DNA of 6,938 nt, from assembly GCA_903928325.1 (NCBI GenBank), contig CAIYQF010000245.1, positions 1 to 6,938 of the forward strand. Direction: 5' to 3'. Source of the stretch: an uncultured beta proteobacterium (GTDB lineage Bacteria; Pseudomonadota; Gammaproteobacteria; Burkholderiales; Burkholderiaceae_C). Positions 1 to 4,594 of this stretch are shown in pieces. Numbering within the stretch: position 1 is the stretch's first letter; each line of letters opens with the position of its first letter. The notes under the pieces are model-generated. The model was not told the origin of the DNA. It was given only the letters and a program-made list of their open reading frames with translations, and made no database searches. Made by a program: the position numbers and the translations under genes.

Positions 1-285
1 CTCGATCATGCGGTCGGTCAGGGCGCGGATGGTCTCACCGTTTTCCACAGCACGGCGGATGATCTTGTCGTCAATGTCGGTGATGTTTCGCACATAGCTC
101 ACCCGCAGGCCACTGGCTTTGAGCCAGCGCTGCACCACATCAAACGCGAGCATCGAGCGTGCGTGCCCCAGGTGGCAAACGTCATAGACCGTCATTCCGC
201 AAACGTACATGCGCACCTTGCCAGCCTCGATCGGTGTGAACCGCTCCAATCGCCCAGATAAGGTGTTGTAAATACGCAAACTCAT
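1..285 (-). CDS. cysS: Cysteinyl-tRNA synthetase, N-terminal part (C-terminus outside window)
   Basis: Class I aminoacyl-tRNA synthetase that charges tRNA-Cys with cysteine in the cytoplasm. The 95 codons present begin MSLRIYNTLSGRLERF, which is the usual N-terminus of bacterial CysS. Next comes MYVCGMTVYD, whose Cys29 matches the first zinc ligand that recognises the cysteine thiol. The class I signature follows as HLGHAR at residues 38-43 (a HIGH motif with Leu for Ile), then the family-typical NITDIDDKII. The reading frame is open to the window edge, so the rest of the catalytic domain, the KMSKS loop and the anticodon-binding domain lie outside. The ATG at 285-283 is supported by a GGAGG ribosome site 10 nt upstream. 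It diverges from the envelope operon that starts at 368. Identification is secure from these motifs. Confidence 0.97.
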   Translation of the reverse strand, partial: MSLRIYNTLSGRLERFTPIEAGKVRMYVCGMTVYDVCHLGHARSMLAFDVVQRWLKASGLRVSYVRNITDIDDKIIRRAVENGETIRALTDRMIE

Positions 286-295
286 GAAAATCCAG

Positions 296-302
296 CCCCT
301 CC
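296..302 (-). promoter_or_regulatory. Ribosome binding site of cysS
   Basis: GGAGGGG on the minus strand lies 10 nt before the ATG at 285. This is a near-perfect anti-16S complement and fixes the cysS start. Confidence 0.65.
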
Positions 303-317
303 GCTACAATGGGCCCC

Positions 318-345
318 AGTATATCGGCGGCATTTTCCTTGCCAA
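318..345 (-). promoter_or_regulatory. Candidate sigma70 promoter for cysS
   Basis: Read on the minus strand, TTGGCA (345-340) is followed after 16 nt by TATACT (323-318). These match the TTGACA/TATAAT consensus at 5 of 6 positions each. The implied transcription start is about 25 nt upstream of the cysS ATG and includes its ribosome site. This is a consensus match only. Confidence 0.55.
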
Positions 346-367
346 TTCACCCAATAATGATTGCAAT

Positions 368-1414
368 ATGAAGCCCAAAAGTTCTTGCTTTGAATTTGCA
401 CGCTTGCTTTGTCTTTGCGCAGCGATGGCCGCTGGCGCGGCGCTGGCAGATGAATACAGCGACGTGGCGCAATTGACCAGGGACGGAAAGTTTTCCGACG
501 CAATGGCCAAAGCTGACAGTTTTTTGTCAGGCAAGCCGCGTGACCCGCAAATGCGTTTCCTCAAGGGTATAGCCCAGCGCGATGCCGGTCGAACGGCCGA
601 TGCGATCAGCACCTTCACACGCCTGAGCGAAGACTTTCCCGAACTGCCCGAGCCCTACAACAATTTGGGGGTTTTGTACGCAGACCAAAACCAGATCGAC
701 AAAGCGCGTGCCGCTTTGGAGATGGCCATTCGCACCAATCCAAGCTATTCGACCGCCCATGAAAATCTGGGTGATGTCTACGCCAAACTCTCCAGCGCGG
801 CCTACAGCAAAGCGTTGCAAATCGACGGCAGCAGCAACGCGGTGAGCCCCAAGCTGGCGCTAATCCGGCAAATTTTGGCGCCCAACGCTGCCAAGGCGGC
901 CGCTATCGCGCCCGTGGCGCCCCTCAAAGGCACAGCGCTGGTGCCACCGGCTGCTCCTGTGCCGCCCGCTGCGGCACCAGAAGCACCATCAAAAGCCGCC
1001 GCCCCACAACCCAAACCAGCACCTGAGCCCACAGCCGCGCCTGCCGCGGCACCCAAGCCAGCTCCTGACTCCGCCGCTGCAAAAGAAGCCGAAACTGCGG
1101 TGCAAAACTGGGTGAGCGCTTGGTCGGCCAAAGACGTCAAAACCTACCTTGGTGCCTACGCAAAAGAGTTCACGCCTGCAGGCAAGCTCAGCCGCAGCGA
1201 GTGGGAAAGCGAGCGACGCAGCCGCATTGAAGGCAAGGCCAAGATCGCCGTACGCATCGAGGGCCTGCAAATCGTGGTTGATGGCAGCAAAGCAACCGCC
1301 AAATTCCGCCAAGACTACCGCGCCAATGGCATCGCCATTTCAAGTCGCAAGACACTTGAAATGGTGAAGCACGGTGACGGCTGGAAAATCGTTCGCGAGT
1401 CGGTCGGTGCATAA
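368..1414 (+). CDS. Secreted tetratricopeptide-repeat protein with C-terminal NTF2-like (Cds6_C-type) domain
   Basis: 348-residue exported protein of unknown specific function. Residues 1-27 form a signal peptide (MKPK n-region, a Leu/Cys/Ala-rich core, predicted cut ALA|DE). Residues 28-165 are helical TPR-like units; the clearest runs from about residue 94 (PYNNLGVLYADQNQIDKA) and ends in the usual NP, followed by a shortened unit (AHENLGDVYAKL). Residues 171-238 are an Ala/Pro/Lys linker of low complexity. Residues 242-348 look like an NTF2-like domain (AVQNWVSAWSAKD...GWKIV) related to the tail of the next gene's product. The start at 368 is chosen because it gives a clean signal peptide; the in-frame ATG at 284 overlaps the cysS start codon and would bury that signal. 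No good Shine-Dalgarno precedes 368. It is the first gene of the operon and overlaps the YkuD gene, so a role as a periplasmic scaffold for that enzyme is an inference. Confidence 0.85.
   Translation: MKPKSSCFEFARLLCLCAAMAAGAALADEYSDVAQLTRDGKFSDAMAKADSFLSGKPRDPQMRFLKGIAQRDAGRTADAISTFTRLSEDFPELPEPYNNLGVLYADQNQIDKARAALEMAIRTNPSYSTAHENLGDVYAKLSSAAYSKALQIDGSSNAVSPKLALIRQILAPNAAKAAAIAPVAPLKGTALVPPAAPVPPAAAPEAPSKAAAPQPKPAPEPTAAPAAAPKPAPDSAAAKEAETAVQNWVSAWSAKDVKTYLGAYAKEFTPAGKLSRSEWESERRSRIEGKAKIAVRIEGLQIVVDGSKATAKFRQDYRANGIAISSRKTLEMVKHGDGWKIVRESVGA
1332..1367 (+). other. Strong intragenic hairpin just upstream of the YkuD gene start
   Basis: CCATTTCAAGT (1335-1345) and ACTTGAAATGG (1354-1364) are perfect inverted repeats around the 8-nt loop CGCAAGAC. 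In RNA the stem extends outward by a G-U, a C-G and a U-A pair to 14 pairs (1332-1345 with 1354-1367). No U-tract follows, so it is not a typical intrinsic terminator. It lies inside the end of the TPR gene, 6 nt before a possible GTG start (1374) and 39 nt before the preferred GTG start (1407) of the next gene. It could affect ribosome entry or RNase processing; this function is inferred. Confidence 0.5.
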
Positions 1415-2681
1415 ACCGCTAGCGGGTCGCACCTCGGATATCGCGCTGCTGGGGCGCAGTTTCCTGCAAAGCGCCAGGGTGGCGTGGTTGCTGGCCGCAG
1501 GTCTTGCAGCGGCCCCATGTCTGAATGCGGCCACAACCCAGGCAGCGGCATCCATACCCGGATTGAGCGCGTTAGACGGTCAATCCGAAGCCCGTTTGCT
1601 CGACATTTACCGGCTGATGGCCCACGGCGACAGCCGTGACGCATTGACCAAGGCTGAGAAGTTAGTTCGCGACCAGCCCAATTTCCAGTTGGCCCAACTG
1701 GTCTACGGCGACTTGTTGGCAGCGCGCACCCGCACGCTGCAATCCTTGGGCGATATTCCGGAGGCCTCGGCCCGAGCGGGCGCTCCAGCGCTGCTGGACC
1801 TCAAGGAGGAGTCGCTGCGGCGTGTCACCGCGCTCAACGACCGCCCGGCGCCGGGAACTGTTCCATCCCAATTTTTGAAAATCGCCCCCCAAACGCACCA
1901 TGCCATTGCAATTGATGCGTCGCGTTCACGTCTGTACTTGTTTGAAAACACAGCGGCAGGCCTACAACTCAAAAGCGACTACTACGTGTCCGTTGGCAAA
2001 GCCGGCACACTCAAGAGCCAGGAGGGCGATCAGCGCACACCGCTGGGGATTTATTTCATCACCAGCAACTTGGACACCAAGGTGCTCAATGACTTTTACG
2101 GAGCCGGCGCCCTGCCCCTGAACTACCCCAATATGCTAGACCAGCGGCGCGGCAAGTCGGGCAGCGGCATCTGGTTGCACGGCACGCCGCCCCAGCAATA
2201 CGCCCGGGCGCCGCGATCGACCGACGGCTGTCTGGTGTTGTCCAATCCCGACATCCTGAACATCATCCACAGTGTCGCGGTGCGCAACACGCCGGTGGTG
2301 GTGGCCGCACAGTTGGTATGGAAACCGATGAAACAGCTCGATGACCCGGCGCGGTCTTTTCAATCCACACTCAATGCTTGGCGAAGCAGCAAAGTTTCGG
2401 GCGACTTGAAAAAAATGCTGGCGTTTTACACGCCGGATTTTTCCAGCGCAGGAAAGTCGCTGAACCAGTACACGCCCTTGTTGAAATCCGAATTGAAGGC
2501 CTTGAAAGGTCGGGATTTGGAACTCAAGGATGTTTCTTACCTGCAGTGGACCGATTCTGCCGAGACCATGGTGGTGAGCTTCGGCGAGGTTGCCAAAGGG
2601 CAGCGAACCGGAACCCACAAGCGCCAGTATTGGATTCGCACCAACAAAGAGTGGAAGATTTTTTTTGAAGGAGTGCATTGA
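1407..2681 (+). CDS. Secreted YkuD-fold L,D-transpeptidase / L,D-carboxypeptidase with NTF2-like tail (Csd6-like)
   Basis: Periplasmic peptidoglycan enzyme acting on meso-DAP stem peptides. From GTG 1407 it has 424 residues: a signal sequence ending near residue 41 (VAWLLAAGLAAAPCLNA), a helical N-terminal region (about 45-155), a YkuD domain (about 163-300) and an NTF2-like domain (about 314-424). The catalytic elements are IWLHG (His258) and STDGCLVLSN (nucleophile Cys275, codon 2229-2231), with Asp where many YkuD enzymes have His before GC. The same three-part order is known for Helicobacter pylori Csd6, which trims tetrapeptides to tripeptides, so carboxypeptidase activity is as plausible as 3-3 crosslinking. 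GTG 1407 overlaps the upstream stop by 8 nt and gives a sensible signal peptide; GTG 1374 in the same frame is the alternative, and neither has a strong ribosome site. Family assignment is firm; the exact reaction is open. Confidence 0.9.
   Translation: MHKPLAGRTSDIALLGRSFLQSARVAWLLAAGLAAAPCLNAATTQAAASIPGLSALDGQSEARLLDIYRLMAHGDSRDALTKAEKLVRDQPNFQLAQLVYGDLLAARTRTLQSLGDIPEASARAGAPALLDLKEESLRRVTALNDRPAPGTVPSQFLKIAPQTHHAIAIDASRSRLYLFENTAAGLQLKSDYYVSVGKAGTLKSQEGDQRTPLGIYFITSNLDTKVLNDFYGAGALPLNYPNMLDQRRGKSGSGIWLHGTPPQQYARAPRSTDGCLVLSNPDILNIIHSVAVRNTPVVVAAQLVWKPMKQLDDPARSFQSTLNAWRSSKVSGDLKKMLAFYTPDFSSAGKSLNQYTPLLKSELKALKGRDLELKDVSYLQWTDSAETMVVSFGEVAKGQRTGTHKRQYWIRTNKEWKIFFEGVH
2667..2673 (+). promoter_or_regulatory. 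Ribosome binding site of ppiA
   Basis: GAAGGAG lies inside the last codons of the YkuD gene, 7 nt before the ATG at 2681. It supports that ATG over the adjacent in-frame TTG at 2678, and it is the clearest Shine-Dalgarno inside the operon, so ppiA can initiate independently as well as by coupling. Confidence 0.65.
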
Positions 2682-3274
2682 TGCGTTTAACTCAAGCCCC
2701 CTGGGCACGCTGGGGCGCGCTCCTGCTCTGGGCAGGCGGCTTGGCGGCACTGCCAGCAGCCTATGCCGAACCGGCACCCCGCGTGAAAGTACAAACCAGC
2801 CAAGGCGACTTTGTGCTGGAGTTGCAACCGGAAAAAGCACCAAAAACCGTAGAGAACTTCCTGCACTACGTGGCCGACAAACACTATGACGGAACCATTT
2901 TTCACCGGGTCATCGACGGCTTTATGGTGCAAGGCGGAGGATTTACGGCCAACATGGCGCAAAAACCGACGCGCAGCCCCATAGCACTGGAGGCCAGCAA
3001 CGGCCTTAAAAATGACCGGGGAACCATCGCCATGGCGCGCACTGGCAACCCGCATTCAGCAACCTCGCAGTTTTTCATCAATGTATCCAACAACGATGGC
3101 CTCAACGCGCCGCAGCCAGATGGCTATGGCTACGCCGTGTTTGGCAAAGTGGTCAGTGGCATGGAAACCATCGACAAAATTCGTACCGTCGCCGTGGGCA
3201 ACCAAGGCGGCTTTCAAAACGTTCCCCTGACACCCGTCACCATCAACGCCATCAACCTGGTCAAATTACCATGA
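2681..3274 (+). CDS. ppiA: Periplasmic cyclophilin-type peptidyl-prolyl cis-trans isomerase
   Basis: 197-residue cyclophilin that isomerises Xaa-Pro bonds in exported proteins. Residues 1-29 form a signal peptide (MRLTQAPWARWG, then a Leu/Ala core, predicted cut AYA|EP), which places it in the periplasm. The cyclophilin core follows: FHRVIDGFMVQGGGF with the catalytic arginine at residue 76, then ARTGNPHSATSQFFINV and YGYAVFGKVVSGM. The tail GGFQNVP...VTINAINLVKLP resembles that of E. coli PpiA. Length is normal for the family. The start codon overlaps the previous stop as TGATG, and the stop overlaps the ppiB start as ATGA, so it is translated between the YkuD gene and its cytoplasmic paralogue. 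The position normally taken by the cyclosporin-binding tryptophan is Tyr here (GYGYAVFG), as is common in bacterial periplasmic cyclophilins. The exported substrates are unknown; the neighbouring envelope proteins are candidates. Confidence 0.95.
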   Translation: MRLTQAPWARWGALLLWAGGLAALPAAYAEPAPRVKVQTSQGDFVLELQPEKAPKTVENFLHYVADKHYDGTIFHRVIDGFMVQGGGFTANMAQKPTRSPIALEASNGLKNDRGTIAMARTGNPHSATSQFFINVSNNDGLNAPQPDGYGYAVFGKVVSGMETIDKIRTVAVGNQGGFQNVPLTPVTINAINLVKLP

Positions 3275-3777
3275 GCAACCCAAAAGTCGAACTCCATATT
3301 GCTGATTACGGCGTCATTACGGTCGAACTTGACCAGGAAAACGCCCCCTTGTCGACGGCCAATTTTTTGCAATACGTCAGCGATGGCCACTACGACAACA
3401 CCATCTTTCACCGCGTGATCCCTGGTTTCATGGTCCAAGGCGGTGGCATGGAACCCGGCATGGGCCAGAAAAAGACGGCAAAGCCCATTGAGAACGAGGC
3501 AAGCAATGGCTTGAAAAATGCACCCTACACGCTGGCCATGGCGCGTACCAGCGACCCGCATTCGGCCACGGCGCAGTTTTTCATCAACGTAGCGGACAAT
3601 GCATTCCTCAACCATACAGCGCCGTCCTCCCAGGGCTGGGGCTATGCGGTGTTTGGCAAAGTGGTCGAGGGCAAAGATGTGGTGGACAAAATCAAGGCGG
3701 TTGAAACGGGCCGAAAAGGATTTCACGACGATGTGCCCAAAGTCGACGTCGTGATTAGCAAGGCGGTTGCAATCTAG
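3271..3777 (+). CDS. ppiB: Cytoplasmic cyclophilin-type peptidyl-prolyl cis-trans isomerase
   Basis: 168-residue single-domain cyclophilin with no signal peptide, so cytoplasmic; it catalyses cis-trans isomerisation of prolyl peptide bonds. The sequence covers the whole fold: FHRVIPGFMVQGGGMEPGM with catalytic Arg48, ARTSDPHSATAQFFINVADN, WGYAVFGKVVEGKDVVDKI and the C-terminal HDDVPKVDVVI. This follows E. coli PpiB almost motif by motif, including the Trp before GYAVFGK, and the length is right for the family. ATG 3271 overlaps the ppiA stop as ATGA and has no convincing ribosome site of its own, so translation probably depends on coupling to ppiA. A 28-nt gap separates it from lpxH. The ppiB-lpxH pair next to cysS is also the arrangement in E. 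coli. It is a tandem paralogue of ppiA, with the two active-site regions similar at DNA level. Confidence 0.96.
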   Translation: MSNPKVELHIADYGVITVELDQENAPLSTANFLQYVSDGHYDNTIFHRVIPGFMVQGGGMEPGMGQKKTAKPIENEASNGLKNAPYTLAMARTSDPHSATAQFFINVADNAFLNHTAPSSQGWGYAVFGKVVEGKDVVDKIKAVETGRKGFHDDVPKVDVVISKAVAI

Positions 3778-3805
3778 CCCCTTGCGCCCCGGTCCGGTGG
3801 ACACC

Positions 3806-4594
3806 ATGGAACTGATTGCACCACCGCATTGGCGCTATGTTGACTTTATTTCGGACTTGCACATCGACGCGCAAACGCCACTGACCCTGGCTACCCTGCG
3901 CCGGTACCTCGAATCCACCCCGGCACAAGCCGTGTGCGTGCTCGGCGATTTGTTCGAGGTGTGGGTCGGCGATGACACGCTCGGCAGCGATGGCGCTGTT
4001 GAAGCCACCGTGGCCGATCTGTTCTACCAGGCTTCCAAGCGCCTGGCCGTCTACATCATGTGCGGGAACCGCGATTTTCTAATGGGCTCGGGCCTGCTGC
4101 GGGCATGTGGCGCGCAGCGGCTTGGGGACCCCTGCCTGTTGGTGGCGGGTACGCAGCGTTGGCTGCTCACCCATGGCGACGCGCTGTGCCTGGCCGACAC
4201 CGACTATCTGGCCTTTCGACAGCGCGTTAGGAGCGAACCTTGGCAAACTGCATTTTTAGCCCAGACTTTGGCGCAGCGCCAATCGGCAGCCCACGCAATG
4301 CGCACACAGAGCGAGGCGAAAAAGCGGCAACAGGCGCAGTCGCACGTGGAATGGATAGACCTCGATGCGTCTGCCTGTCTTGCGGCCTTGCAGCACGCCA
4401 ATGCCAAGCACATGGTTCACGGCCACACCCACCAACCGGCCCAACACGACTTGGGAGGCGGTCACAGCCGGTGGGTGCTGAGCGACTGGGACCTGCATGC
4501 GACGCCACCGCGCGCGCAGGCGCTGAGGCTGTCGGTCGACACGGGGGGGGTTGAACGCGTCGACGCCCTACGCCCCTTTTCCCCTAGCGCTTAA
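3806..4594 (+). CDS. lpxH: UDP-2,3-diacylglucosamine diphosphatase (lipid A synthesis)
   Basis: Calcineurin-like metallophosphoesterase that hydrolyses UDP-2,3-diacylglucosamine to lipid X and UMP at the inner membrane, the fourth step of the Raetz pathway to lipid A. The dinuclear metal site is complete in this 262-residue reading: SDLHID (Asp17, His19), GDLFEVWVGDD (Asp48), GNRDF (Asn88), THGDALC (His123) and HGHTHQP (His207, His209). ATG 3806 is chosen because it leaves the usual short lead before the first motif; GTG 3797 and TTG 3767 are in the same frame, and the latter would overlap ppiB. A run of eight G residues at 4543-4550 lies about 14 codons from the end. The stop overlaps the convergent DUF349 gene by 11 bp. 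It is the last gene of the operon, and its presence indicates a Gram-negative outer membrane. Confidence 0.95.
   Translation: MELIAPPHWRYVDFISDLHIDAQTPLTLATLRRYLESTPAQAVCVLGDLFEVWVGDDTLGSDGAVEATVADLFYQASKRLAVYIMCGNRDFLMGSGLLRACGAQRLGDPCLLVAGTQRWLLTHGDALCLADTDYLAFRQRVRSEPWQTAFLAQTLAQRQSAAHAMRTQSEAKKRQQAQSHVEWIDLDASACLAALQHANAKHMVHGHTHQPAQHDLGGGHSRWVLSDWDLHATPPRAQALRLSVDTGGVERVDALRPFSPSA

Noticed and set aside
284..367. Longer start for the TPR protein at ATG 284
   Set aside because: It overlaps the cysS start codon on the other strand and would place 28 extra residues before an obvious signal peptide.
339..367. TTGCCA, 17 nt, TGCAAT as an operon promoter
   Set aside because: The spacing is good, but the implied transcription start falls inside the TPR gene's first codons, after the chosen ATG. 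The alternative TACAAT at 305-310 has no acceptable -35 box.
878..1081. Ala/Pro-rich repetitive stretch as a DNA repeat element
   Set aside because: It is a low-complexity protein linker between the TPR and NTF2-like domains, with irregular units and no tandem DNA repeat of fixed length.
1416..1425. Palindrome CCGCTAGCGG just after the TPR gene stop
   Set aside because: It has no loop, so it makes a poor RNA hairpin. It is too short to call an operator and lies within the YkuD coding region.
2136..2843. Open frame of 235 codons on the minus strand
   Set aside because: It lies opposite the YkuD gene and ppiA, both strongly supported by family motifs; it is a compositional shadow.
3723..3754. 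8-bp inverted repeat TCACGACG / CGTCGTGA with a 16-nt loop near the end of ppiB
   Set aside because: It encodes the conserved PpiB tail HDDVPKVDVV, the stem is short for its loop, and no U-tract follows, so neither a terminator nor an attenuator is supported.
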